NCBI GenBank assembly: GCA_013180625.2
Contig: SNVD02002403.1
Coordinates: 100,426 to 164,425 of the forward strand
Length of the DNA: 64,000 bases
Source: Boswellia sacra
Lineage: Eukaryota; Streptophyta; Magnoliopsida; Sapindales; Burseraceae
Direction of reading: 5' to 3'
The notes below the pieces were generated by a model. The model saw only the letters and a program-made list of their open reading frames with translations. It was not told where the DNA came from and did not search any database. Position 1 is the stretch's first letter. Every line of letters begins with the position of its first letter. Shown in pieces: positions 44,380 to 55,576 of this stretch. The translations under genes and the position numbers were made by a program.

Positions 44380-45802
44380 TTACAGCACTAGCATTCTCTC
44401 TTGATTGATCACCGGCTGAGAAGGTAATTTTCCTGAGCTTTGACTCTCAAATTTGCTCATGTTAGTGGCCAATTGTCCCCTTTGATTTTCCAGGTTTTGG
44501 ATACTTGCCCTAGTTTCCTGCTGAAATTGCATTGTGTTAGTGGCAAGTGCTTTAACAATATCCTGGAGAGACATACCTGAATTTTGTTGAGCTGGTTGTG
44601 GTGCTGGTTGTGGTTCCATTGAAAAGATTGCGGCACTCTTGATTGATTGAAACCGGTGGTGATTTGGTTAAGGCATTTGGAGTGATTGGTTGATGATGAC
44701 TATACCTTTGCCTTGGTTGTCCTGGAAATCCACCCATGGCATTGGCTTGTTCTGTATCTCCTTCTTGCAAAGTTGGACACACGTCGGTTGGATGGTCCAT
44801 GGCAGAACATACTCCACATGCATAAGATTGCTGCATATGTCCTACAGCCATTTTTTTTACAAGAGAGGTAAGTTCACAAAGTTGTTGTTCAATGTTTGAA
44901 GTAATTACCTCATTTACTCTTTTTGGTAGTTGTGGCTCAAATTGACTGCTGAATTGTTGGGAGTTCGCTGCCATGTCACTAATCAAACGTCTTGCCACGT
45001 TCGGTGTTTTATTAACTAGTGCTCCACCACTAGCAGCATCAATGATACTCCTTTCCATGGTAGGAGACCCTCATAGAAATATTGAATTAGGAGTCCATCA
45101 CTAATTTGGTGGTTTGGACAGCTAGCACATAACCTCTTAAATCTCTCCCAATATTCATGACGTGATTCTCCATTGTGTTGTCGAATGCCACTAATATCTT
45201 TTCTAATATTTGTAACTTTCGAGGCTGGAAAGTATTTCTCCAAAAAGAGTTTAACTTCACCAACTAGATATCACGTAGCTAATAATTATCTACCACAATG
45301 GTTGAGATATTATAAGTCCACCTCACTACATACTATACGCCCTATGAACTATGCACGACATCGAGCAATGGAAAGTCTATCCAACATCTGATACTCTTTG
45401 ATTCACATGCCAGACTACGCCTATGTTGGCTTCATACCTTGAGCATACCACATGAAATTCTCTAAGGTATTTGATAGGATCCTCTCCTACAAAACCATGA
45501 AATGTAGGCAAGAGACGAATTAGTCCAGATTTAAGCTCAAATTCTACCTCAAAATTGGTGCTTATGCACAGCGGTTGTTGATCAATAATTGGAGCCGCTA
45601 ACTCCATAAGAGTCTGATTGTTTTCCATCGCCACTGCTTCCGATTCAGATTTGATTGATCTGCAAGAAGATGGGAGGGAAGTGTGTCGTGCAAGGTCAAA
45701 TTCTGGAGGTGGAGTTGAAATTGACCGATTTAGCCTTAAATTCGAGGATTGGAGAAACTCCTTAATTCTCTTAAGTCGTTGATCCGATTCTCCCTCGGAC
45801 AT
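44380..45802 (-). pseudogene. gag of element A (Athila type)
   Basis: ATG at 45802 begins MSEGESDQRLKRIKEFLQSS and reads FELKSGLIRLLPTFHGFVGE then DPIKYLREFHVVCS. After a scrambled stretch (45377-45245), KYFPASKVTNIRKDISGIRQ and HEYWERFKRLCASCPNHQIS follow, the retrotransposon gag domain, and then SLMLLVVEH or, in the adjacent frame, ERSIIDAASGGALVNKTPNV. A CX2C-X-H-X-C-like segment (CGVCSAMDHPTDVCP) near 44812-44770 resembles a zinc knuckle. The last open stretch 44619-44380 is Gln-rich. Three or more frameshifts. Confidence 0.8.
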
Positions 45803-45884
45803 AAAAGCCTAAACACAAACAATCAGGAAATAACAATCAAGAAACAGTAGTAAAAACAGAATAACAAATTGATTAGAAAATCAA

Positions 45885-45902
45885 TCCCCGGCAACGGCGC
45901 CA
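45885..45902 (-). other. Primer binding site of element A
   Basis: Minus strand TGGCGCCGTTGCCGGGGA, six bases from the 5' LTR. This is the standard tRNA-Asp PBS of Athila-type elements. Confidence 0.9.
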
Positions 45903-45908
45903 AAAACT

Positions 45909-47320
45909 TGATGCGTTCGAAACTAGCAAGTATACTAGTCGCACAAGTAATAAAGTGATAAGTAGATATCGTTCACACGAGGATTGATTCTAATTGAATT
46001 CGTTATTTTCCAGCAACGATAAACTAAACAGGGGGGGTTTTGTTGAATGATTAACTAAATGAAATAAGAATGCAAATTAAGAATAACAAAACAGAAGTTA
46101 ATTTGAATAAAAGATCAATGAGAGAAATCTGGTTAAGGGATCCTTCTCTACCACAAGATATGGATTTGCGAATTAATTGTAGGATTATCATCCAATTACA
46201 CCATTGAAATTATCAACCGTAGATAATAATAAGCTCTATTATCCCAATCTTTCCTTACTTTGTTGTTAAATAAAACAGGCTCTTTATTTAATCTCTATCC
46301 ATTAAACAACCTAGAACAAGCTCTCTAAATTTAATTCAATGGATGCATTATGAAAAGAAAGACAGGTTGATCTAAGCAATAAACACACAAGCTCGGATTA
46401 TTTAACTTAGGTTATATTCTACAATTGCAATCTCTGATCACAATTTTGCTACTAATGATTAGAAATTCAAGACAATTACGGATCAAGATTTCTAGTCTAG
46501 CAATAGACAATATCCAGATTAATATTCAGTTGGCCACCCAAATACAATCCAGCAAGCAATCATAAGCATTAAACATGGGAAAATACAAGCAACTTCAATT
46601 AGAGAATTGGATAACAATTCCTTGCACAATCAATTCACAAAAACCATATCAAGGGCTTTGAAATCACCCTCAACCAATTCAGATTCAGTTACACATGTTT
46701 AAGAAGTGGTAAATACAATACAACATGGAGACATTCCAGAAAATGAAAGGGAAGGGAAAAACTTGCAAATTTGATGTAATTCTCTTTGGATTGTAGTTCT
46801 TCCTCTTTCCAAGCTTCCTTTCTCCTTCAAGAACTCCAAGAGATGAAAGAATTCCAGAGCTGCAGCCTCCACCACGTTCTCCCCTCTTCAAGTTATGAAA
46901 ATAAAACCCTAAAATGTGTTTATATACTCTGCTACAGTAACTTGCTACAGTGCCTCGTATTTAATAACATGCTACAGTGATATATGGAATTATAAATATA
47001 CACTTCTGATACCATTTTTATCACAACTTTTGGTACACTACATAAATTCGTGAACCGTAAATTTCTCCAGAAAATAGACTTCGAGAGCTTTTCAATGGTA
47101 TATAGCATGTTATCCGGTTAATTGTATATCGATACAATCAACTCCGAGAAATTGGCTAATTAGCAGAGGTGAAAATGAAGGGTTTTACTCCATTTTTGTG
47201 CAAGTTGCTCCAAAACTCCTACAAACATCAAACCACACAAAAACATAAAAATACCAAGGAATATAGCAAAGAAACATGGACAAATTGATATGAAAGTAAT
47301 ACATAAATGGACACCTATCA
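45909..47320 (-). repeat. 5' LTR of element A
   Basis: 1412 bp, TGATGCG...CCTATCA on the plus strand, the partner of 37369-38781. On the minus strand a TATA box GTATATAAAC lies at about 46927-46918, with three ACTGTAGC motifs just upstream (46929-46977). Confidence 0.9.
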
Positions 47321-47872
47321 AAGCCTTTTATAACCCAATATATAGATACTATGAATTTTCGACTATGCTTCCAAATTGACTGAATGATACCCAGTTGATA
47401 TCGAACCATTGTCATAGTAGTTAAGGTATCAGTCTTGGTTACTTGATGTTTTCACCCATTTGAGAGAGATTTGCACACCTCGAAACCATAAGTAATTTAC
47501 TACCGAATTGTTTTGAAATTAACCACCAAAGATTTAGAGGTATGCGCGTGTCTGAAAATTGGCATGCGCATAGCACAAATTATAGCTGTGATTTCCAAAC
47601 AATTAGACAAAAACCACAAATTGAACCTTGGAAATCATATGGAATCACAAAAAGGCCCACATCTTGAGAGAGTATCTATCAGCTCCCTATCCCTAGTTGA
47701 TGGGGAACCAAAGCTAAAAATCCCAGGGAAATGACTTCACCGATGTGTGGCAGTAATAAGGTTGGAAGGTAACTATGTCATGACTATGCCTCTTTACTGT
47801 GAATAAGCATGCATTGTATTCATGCATACATGCACCCATGCATCATGTTGGCCCCTTGCATTTGTAGTCATC

Positions 47873-50306
47873 ATGGCTTGGATCAGGAAATAAGGTTGTC
47901 TACATAGAAATTAAACCAAAATTGTGGAGATAGAAGAAGACATACTAGAAAGGATAGAATCAAAAGAAGAGAAAATTGTGGCTAAATAAGATCCTTCGAG
48001 TGGAATAGATAAGATGAGGGCGCACATAGATGTTTTAAGACAACAAATGTTGGATATAATGAACTTGATAACCACTAGGCTTCCACCAACTACAGGGCCT
48101 GTCATAGGTCCTAATAGAGAAGGTTCTAGTAAAGACCCACTTAACAGGTCAAAAGACTACAACACTAGCAGTGGAGAAGGCTAGGCCAACCCACACTCTT
48201 AAAAGGGCTTTCATGATAAGCAGTACAATCTCAAGGCCAATAGAAACTATGAGGAGAGATCTTGAAAAGCTTCAAAGCATGATGAAGAAGATAGGCCTAA
48301 AGAAAATAGATGACCTAGCTGATATGTAGATTGAAGGGCTGCCTTTGAAGTTTAAGATGCCTACTCTAGTGAAATTCACAGGAGATAGGAACCCAAATTC
48401 TTACCTCTGACACTATGTTGTTGTGATAGGCATGACGAACCTATCAGGGAATTGATCATGAAGTTCTTCATTCACTTGTTGGAGGGACAAGCACCAAAGT
48501 GGTATCTCGAACAAGAAGATAGCGTGAGAGAGGATTTAATTGAATTATCTAAGAAATTTGTAGACCAGTATTCCTACAAGACCTGGCTCGGTATGACATT
48601 GAGAGACTTGGAGATAACTCACCAGAAACAATGTGATGCATTTTTGGAGTGTCAAGTTCGTTGCAGATCAAAAGTCGCACAGATGGTTTCAAAACCGTAA
48701 TAAACACCAAGTAAGGATAGTGGTGAAAGGAGCTCTTACTCCTATCTAGGACCACCTGACTTGATTCTCGTTAAGAATATTTGAGGATCTATATGATCCT
48801 AGCATCTAGATTAAGGATGCTAAAGCTAAGCAAAAGAAGAGCTTCCAAGAAGAAACTTTTGCCAGGGAGGAGGTGGAGGACGAAGAGGAGGGTAAGCCTC
48901 CAAACAAAGTGAATGCGATTCGACCAAAAGACAGTTTAGCAACCTAAGGCAATCACTATCCAATGTTTTTGAGAAGCTGTGTGCATGTTCTGAGTTGTTA
49001 CCATTGCCAAAGGAAGACTAGCAGGGTCCTTTCTTGCCAAATCATAAGTTCAATAAATACTATCACTTCCAACAAACCATTGACCACCTTACTGATAGTT
49101 GTACTCATCTCAAGCATTAGATACAAGATCTGATCAACAACAGCCAAATACCGAATTCAGGTAAGCAGCAACCCAATGTTGCAATAACACATTGCCTAAC
49201 TACAAAAATGTGTCACCACCATGTGTGAACGTGATTGACTCAGGAATTACTAAGGGGGAAATCCTAAAGTCATTTGAAAGAAATAAAGAAGAAGAAAGGA
49301 CAGCCAAAGTTTTGGAAGCCTTCCAAGATAAATGGATGAAGAAAAATGAGCAACATTGCTCATATGGAAAGTAGGAGGAGAGAAAAGAGGCTAGAACTTT
49401 AAGCACCTTTAGAAGACACTAGATGTCGAAAAAAGGAGCTAAATGAGGCTACATAGATGAAGGGATAAAAGTGAAGAAGGAGAACCCCTTCATGAAGTAG
49501 TGGATGGCCAGAAAAGAGGCTAGACAGTATTTGGAAATCGAATAGACACAAGTGAGGATGAAGAGAGTGAAGAAGAGGTGTAGAGGAAATATAGGCCATT
49601 AAGAGGAGAAGATGAGTTCAACCTGCTCAGTGATGATGAGGGCAAGTACATGCCTATCTTTTTAAGGGATGACAAAACTAAGTATACCCCACTCAATAAG
49701 GGAGATGATGAGTACACACCACTTAAAGACATGAGGATTCAAAGCCAATGCATGCCATTAAGCAAGGAAAGGGATCATAGTATGAACTTTCGAAAGGTTT
49801 TCATGATTGATTCAAGAATCATTAAAGAAAAGATCCTAAGATCCTTGAAAAAGGAAAGCAAAAAGATTCAAATGGCCCAGTCCATGTGACTCCGTTAGTA
49901 GTCGGGATCCAAGTTGAGAGAAAACAGGTGGAAATAACCATGTCAAAATTTGAAGAATGGTTGAAAAAGAAAAAAGAAGAAGGCAAGCTAAAGAAAGGCA
50001 TTGAACTGCTCGATATAAAGCCACTGGCAGCTGAGATCTACTCGCAGAATAAAGGATGGGTGAAAGTCAAGTTAAGTCACTAGAGGAAATGGGAAGGTAG
50101 ATGAAAGAAGGGACATGGTCACAACTGATTTAGGTTGGCAACAGTGAAGATAGTGACAATGATGAAAGTGAAGAAAAGGTTTTTGTGACTGCCTTAAGAG
50201 TTACAGAAGAAGAGGTCAAGAGGTCCTTCGACGATGATCACACAATATTGGTAGAAGTCAGGACCCAAATTCGAGAAGAATCGATGGAAATGACTTTGAT
50301 GCAGTT
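47873..50306 (+). pseudogene. gag and gag-pro linker of element C, left part
   Basis: The ATG at 47873 (MAWIRK, then a stop) is the only one of three copies with ATG and TGG intact. The capsid block is at 48340-48700: FKMPTLVKF-like sequence, LLEGQAPKWYLEQEDSVRED and FVDQYSYKTWLGMTLRDLEI. The C-terminal FQQTIDHLTDSC block is at 49068-49105. The linker from 49560 is acidic and repeats YTPL: DDKTKYTPLNKGDDEYTPLK (49669-49728). After KIQMAQSM-stop (49886) open pieces 49886-50083 and 50100-50306 continue to EMTLMQ, where element B is inserted. Confidence 0.7.
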
Positions 50307-51678
50307 TGATGAACACTTAAATATATATGTTTAATAAGAGCTTAGCTCATCATATTGCATTAATAGTGTCATTAAATTCCTCAACTTAAGCATATTTGTA
50401 GTCTTTGCATCTTTGGAATTAACTTCCTCTTAATTTTGATTTTGTTATAGGTTTGGTAAAATGGTTCATAACTCTCTATTTACAGATCAGAATGGTACAA
50501 TTCTTAATGTTTTGGAAAGCTGATTCAATTATCTACAAGATTAAATTTCACAAGCATCATCAAATTCGGGCTCTTAGTGGACCAAAATTGAGCTTGAAGT
50601 AAACCCATCTACAGTCTCAGCCCAGTCTAACCAGGCCTCAGTATTTGGATCGTATCTCTCAAAATACGTATCCAAATTGTGCAAATCAATATGTTCTATA
50701 AATCTGAGAGAAATATCTACAACTTTCATGAAGACATGTAATTAAAGTTCTCAACATTTCAATGTCAAAATTGATGGTCAAAGTCGGTGCCTAATGATCC
50801 CAATTGTCAAAGATATTTACAACTAATATTTGACAATTATACCCTTGTAATTTGACAAGTTTGCCCCTGGATGTATCTATAAATAGAGGTGCCTTATGAC
50901 CCATTAGGCATCTTGGCCTTGGCTGGAACATTTTGGCTTTGGCTAGGATCTTGTATTGTGTTTTGTGTGTTTATGTTATTAATGAATTTTTTTTTTCTTG
51001 CATTTTATTTTCTTTCTATTATAATGTTCTTCTAATTTCTCTTTTGCTAAGGTGAAAGGGTGAAACCCTTGATATGAGAATAAGGATTCTCTAACACTTA
51101 ATATGTGCTTAATAATCTTAATCTTATAATGTTTATTCAATATGATTTATATTTAATTTCTTAATCAATCTTGACACCACTCGTAAAGTGGAGGTATTGA
51201 TCCATTGTCGACAATCCTTGGCACATCAAATGCTTGGATCCTTTCTAGATGATGTATAGTTCTTCCTTACCGGCACGAATCTAGTTAGGACCTTGATTTG
51301 TTGTAGACATATGAGATTGACACATTGGATGCTTGAACCCATTTACAAGAGTGGTGATATAAATATGGTAACTAGCAAATAAATCATATAACATAAAATG
51401 GTTGTATCCTTATCGAAAGATCTACGGGCGGATCCCCAACCTAGCATTCCTATTATCGTCGTTTATTTCTCTTGTGTGATTCTAATTATTGTTTTACAAA
51501 TGTTCTTAATAATATTCATTGAATGATTTGCCAGCTCTTGGAACAGAATCATTCATATTTGCTTACCTTCTTAATTTGTAGCGCGAAAAGCTCATCCTCG
51601 TGGATCGACCCCGGACTCACCGGGTTTATTACTTCGACACTCCTATACTTGGGAGACAATCCTTTTTTGGATGTGTCA
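50307..51678 (+). repeat. 5' LTR of element B
   Basis: 1372 bp, TGATGAACAC ... GGATGTGTCA. TATA box TCTATAAATA at 50876-50885. U5 carries ACCCCGGACTCACCGGGTTT near 51607, a short hairpin. Confidence 0.9.
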
Positions 51679-51684
51679 AGTTTT

Positions 51685-51702
51685 TGGCGTCGTTGCCAGG
51701 GA
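51685..51702 (+). other. Primer binding site of element B
   Basis: TGGCGTCGTTGCCAGGGA, six bases after the LTR, two differences from the tRNA-Asp PBS of element A. Confidence 0.85.
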
Positions 51703-51930
51703 CTCTTGAGACGCATTCTTGTGGACTTTTGCAGCGTGAAATTTTTAATTTGTGGACACAATTTCGAGATGAGCAGGACGCTATAGTCTTGGGAATCTGA
51801 CTCAAAACGACCCTGTTTGCCAGTTTATAAGAAAACTAGATGGGAAGCATATCCCCAACTCATAGAAGGTGTTTAAGCCGTTTCTGGACGTAAAACCGGA
51901 GGAAGATGTCAGCCACAGTCACAACTACCT
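51701..51930 (+). other. Conserved pre-LOG segment in element B
   Basis: It begins right at the PBS (GACTCTTGAGACGCATTCTTG) and aligns with 42187-41960 (minus) of element A. In translation HSCGLLQREIFNLWTQFRDE is readable, then stops. The next 250 bases (51931-52182) have no recognisable feature. Confidence 0.8.
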
Positions 51931-52182
51931 ATAATATGCATGTGTGTCATCATTTTTGAATTTTAATGTCATATAGCTGTCATTTTTGAATTTGTATCTT
52001 TTGTTTGACTTATGGTATCTTATTTCATCATCTTTTTTTGAATTTCTATGCATAATTGTTGAATTTTTCAACAAGCAGCCGAGCTACCTATTTGGATGTC
52101 ATCATTAGCATACCTTTTTACACTCCATAAATACCACATCACTTGTTCTCTTCTTCACACATAGTTAGAGAGTTGCATAAAC

Positions 52183-52833
52183 ATGGAGGGAACTTCAAAA
52201 CGTCGAATTCAAAAGATATGTGTATTCTGTGGATCTCGACCGGGTAAAAGTGAAGAGTGTGTCGAGACAGCAAATTCTCTTGGTAGACTACTAGCTGAAA
52301 GAAAGATTCATGTGGTTTATGGGGGAGGTAGCCTCGGGTTAATGGGTTGTATGTCAAGAGCTGCACGTGTAAGAGGTAGTCAAGTTTTAGGAGCTATTCC
52401 TAAAGCTTTGGCTATAGAAAGCATTGCTGGAAAAACGGTTGGTCATGAGTTACAAGTCTCCTCTATGCATGAACGCATGGCACATATGCTCATCAATTCA
52501 GATGCCTTTATTGCTTTACTAGGTGGCTTTGATACTTTTGAAGAAAATTTTCAAATTACCTTTTGGGCCCAACTGAACCTTCATTAAAAACCCATAGGTT
52601 TGTTGAATGTTAACAATTTCTTTGTTCTTTTAATAAGTTTTGTTGATGCAGCTGTAGAACAAAATTTTATCCCACATTGGGCAAGACAGATCCTTATTTC
52701 TGCCACTTCTGCTGGTGAGTTACTTGACAATTTACAAGAAGTTGAGTATGAAACTGATCCAGCTAGTACTCAAATTAATTGGGCAGGAGGGCAAAACAAA
52801 AAGTGCAAATTGGATCTGAATCTCTATTTGTAA
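52183..52833 (+). pseudogene. LOG-like cytokinin riboside 5'-monophosphate phosphoribohydrolase, retroelement-borne copy B
   Basis: ATG at 52183 begins MEGTSKRRIQKICVFCGSRP, and the frame runs through LGRLLAERKIHVVYGGGSLG, GSQVLGAIPKALAIESIAGK, GHELQVSSMHERMAHM and FWAQLNLH to a TAA at 52585-52587. The same frame continues at KPIGLLNVNNFF and ends at 52833, so only one stop breaks a 216-codon intronless gene. The motif that is PGGYGTLEE in copy A is LGGFDTFEE here, with the Pro and a Gly changed, so catalysis would probably be lost even without the stop. The C-terminus KKCKLDLNLYL resembles the tail of LOGL10-type proteins and has an LxLxL (EAR-like) pattern. Upstream lies the conserved segment 51701-51930. 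Confidence 0.85.
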
Positions 52834-53540
52834 TGATTTCTTGTGCTTTATTTTATTTTATTTTATGAGTCTTTCAGGTCATCTCTCTTGAATAACAGAA
52901 GCTTCAGGTAATGTCTCCTATACTTTATCTCTCTACATTTAAACATTGAGGACAATATTTTATTTGGTTGGGGGGGAAGGATAGTAGACATAAGTGTGTC
53001 TTGAATTTTCTTTTTTCTTAAAAAAAAAGTGAGTTAGTAATTGATTCAGAGTGCGGTGTAAGGAGTTCAAATCCTCTTGAGACGCATTCTGGGTCAGAAA
53101 TGGCAGAGTAGGGAGGGCCAGTTTGAACTCTTGAAACCCATTCTAACCAATTTGTCATTTTATTTTGATCTTGTGAACTCATTTAGCTAACTTGATATTA
53201 TTTAGTCTTGATTTTTGAATTTTATAACAAGGAGGTCTTATTCATTTCACTTTGAATTATTCAAATCTATGAACTCTCACAACCTTATCATTTAAAAATT
53301 GTGTGCTTATGTACTCATTAAGCAAGTATTCATGAACTTTTCTTCACACACACACATACCTTGATGCATGATTGTGGATGGCAAAATGAAATGTTGTAAT
53401 ATTGAGTTCTTTTGTTTTGCTTAGGATAACAACACAAAGGAAGGGGAAAGTTTAAAAAAAAAAAGTGAAAAAAAAGTGAAAAAAAAAGAAAAAAGAAGAG
53501 AGCAATTGTGGATAAGTTTGGTCTCGTAGCCTCCTTAATT

Positions 53541-53810
53541 CGAGCAATTAAGCCCGAGGGGTGCCTCAACACCTAATACCCTAAGACCAACTGGTTTGGG
53601 AGCTATTGGCCCAAAGCTCGATACATGGATTAAGGAGAAAGCTTAATGGGATTGAACATTGCACTATCCACAAGTTTCTAAGCAAAAATAAAGCATCGGC
53701 AACCCGAGTCGTTAAGCTCGAAGGGTTGTCTTAACACCTAATGCCCTAAGGCCAACTGGTCTGGGAGTCATTAGCCTAAGGCTCGCTACATGGGTTAAAG
53801 ATGCATTCCT
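53541..53810. repeat. Two direct repeats of ~100 bp (164-bp spacing) in element B
   Basis: Both copies read AAGC(C/T)CGA(G/A)GGG-TG, ACACCTAAT(A/G)CCCTAAG and CCAACTGGT(T/C)TGGGAG, ending in GCTCG(A/C)TACATGG(A/G)TTAA. Confidence 0.8.
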
Positions 53811-53833
53811 TAAAAAACAAAAAAACAGAGAGA

Positions 53834-53835
<2 letters not shown>

Positions 53836-53867
<32 letters not shown>
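53836..53867. repeat. (AT)n microsatellite
   Basis: About 16 uninterrupted AT dinucleotides. Confidence 0.95.
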
Positions 53868-53872
<5 letters not shown>

Positions 53873-54160
53873 AATAAATGCCTCTTACCTAAGGTTGTTA
53901 GCCTTAACAAATATTAGAAACGATATGGCTTCATTCTAATAGGCCCCATAGTCATGTGTTGACTGAGCACAAAAAGAAGGTTTATAGATATCTTGACCGA
54001 AGGGTACATGAGTCATAAAAAAATAATAATAATAATTGGTTGAGAGTTTGTTTATTTGGATAAAATCAAAGAGAGTGTAATAATGACTACCTTGGATGTA
54101 AAATTCTATAAATCACTTCTAAATAATAACGCTTTAATTGCTAGGGACTAGCAAAAAGCT

Positions 54161-54172
54161 AGTTGGGGGGTG
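54161..54172 (+). other. Polypurine tract of element B
   Basis: AGTTGGGGGGTG immediately before the 3' LTR start TGATGAAC. Confidence 0.7.
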
Positions 54173-55576
54173 TGATGAACACTTAAATATGCATGTTTAA
54201 TAAGAGTTTAGTTCATCATATTGCATTAATAGTGTCATTAAATTCTTCAACTTAAGCATATTTGTAGTCTTTACATCTTTTAAATTAACTTTCTCTTAAT
54301 TTCGGTTTTGATGTAGGTTTGGTAAAATGGGCATAACTCTCTATTTATAGATCAGAATGGTGCAATTCTTAATGTTTTGGAAAGCTGATTTAATTGTCTA
54401 CAAGATTACATTTCACAAACATCATCAAATTCGGGCTCTTAGTGAACCAAAATTGGGCTTGAAGTGAACCCATCTACAGTCTCGGCCCAGTCTGACCAGG
54501 CCTCAGTATTTGAACCGTATCTCTCAAACTACGTATCGAAAATGTGCAAATCAATATGTTCTAGAAAGCTGAGAGAAATATCTACAACTTTCATGAAGAC
54601 ATGTGATTAAAATTCACAACATTTCGATGTCAAAATTGATGGTCAAAGTCGTTGCCTAATGATCCCAATTGTCAAAGATATTTACAACTAATATTTGACA
54701 ATTATGCCCTTGTAATTTGACAAGTTTGCCCCTGGATGTATCTATAAATAGAGGTGCCTTGTGACCCATTAGGGCATCTTGGCCTTGGCTGGATCATTTT
54801 GGCTTTGGCTGGATCATTTTGGCTTTGGCTAGGATCTTGTTTTGTATTTGTGTGTTTATGTTATTAATGAATTTTCTTTTTCTTGCATTTTATTTTCTTT
54901 CTCTTATAATGTCTTTCTAATTTCTCTCTTGCTAAGGTGAAAGGGTGAAACCCTTGATATGAGAGTAAGGATTCTCTAACCCTTGATATGTGCTTAATTA
55001 TCATAATCTTATATTGTTTATTTTATATGAGTTATATTTACTTTCTTAATCAATCTTGACACCACTCGTAAAGTGGAGGTTTTGATCCATTGTAGACAAT
55101 CCTTGGCACATCAAATGCTTGGATCATTTCTAGATGTCGTATGGTTTTTCCTTACCGACATGAATCTAGTTAGGAACCTTGATTTGTTGTCGACATATAG
55201 AGATTGGCACATTGGATGCTTGAACTCATTTACAAGTAGTGGTATAAATATTGGTAACTAAGCAAATATAATTCATATAACTAAAATGGGTTGTTTATCC
55301 TTATTCGAAATATCAAGGGCGGATCCCCTAACCTTAGCTTTCATTATTATTATGTTTATTTCTCTTGTGTGATTCTCAATTATTGTTTACAAACTTGTTC
55401 TTTACTAATATTCATTGATATTATCTTGCCATCTCTTTGAATCAATCATATCATATTTGCTTACCTTATAATTTGTAGCGGTAAAATCTACTTCCTCGTG
55501 GATCGACCTCGGACTCACCGGGTTTATTACTACAACACTCCTATACTTGGGAGACAATCCTTTTTCGGATGTGTCA
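54173..55576 (+). repeat. 3' LTR of element B
   Basis: 1404 bp; TATA box TCTATAAATA at 54741-54750. It differs from the 5' LTR by scattered substitutions, small indels and an extra 24-bp copy (GCTGGATCATTTTGGCTTTG twice, near 54788-54826). Confidence 0.9.

Larger units (their letters stand above)
37369..47320 (-). mobile_element. Element A: Athila-type Ty3/gypsy element carrying a LOG-like gene
   Basis: A complete LTR element, about 9.95 kb, on the minus strand, flanked by AAGCC duplications (37364-37368 and 47321-47325). Order on its own strand: 5' LTR (47320-45909), PBS (45902-45885), gag (45802-44380), protease (44139-43810), pre-RT segment ending at the beginning of RT (43704-43040), an abrupt junction that skips RT, RNase H and IN, an unknown ORF (42705-41995), 67-bp repeats, a LOG-like ORF (41407-40819), module X (to 38795), PPT and 3' LTR (38781-37369). 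Confidence 0.9.
52834..54160 (+). other. 3' non-coding module of element B
   Basis: It includes ACATTGAGGACAATATTTTA followed by a G-tract (52944-52978), a purine tract (53440-53505), two ~100-bp direct copies 164 bp apart (53541 and 53705: GAGCAATTAAGCCCGAGG / GAGTCGTTAAGCTCGAAGG, then CTAA.GCCAACTGGT), and an (AT)n microsatellite at 53836-53867. No coding potential. Confidence 0.7.
50307..55576 (+). mobile_element. Element B: small LTR element carrying a LOG-like gene
   Basis: A complete non-autonomous LTR element of 5270 bp. LTRs 50307-51678 and 54173-55576 start TGATGAACACTTAAATAT and end GGATGTGTCA. Target duplication is CAGTT (50302-50306) / CGGTT (55577-55581), one mismatch. The host reading continues across (EMTLMQ before, KEWM after). 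The 2.5-kb interior has PBS, pre-LOG segment, LOG-like ORF, repeats and PPT, with no gag or pol, so movement needed enzymes from another element. Confidence 0.9.

Noticed and set aside
52183..52587. Intact, expressed LOG gene of the host
   Set aside because: Located between matched LTRs, has an in-frame stop and an altered PGGxGT motif.
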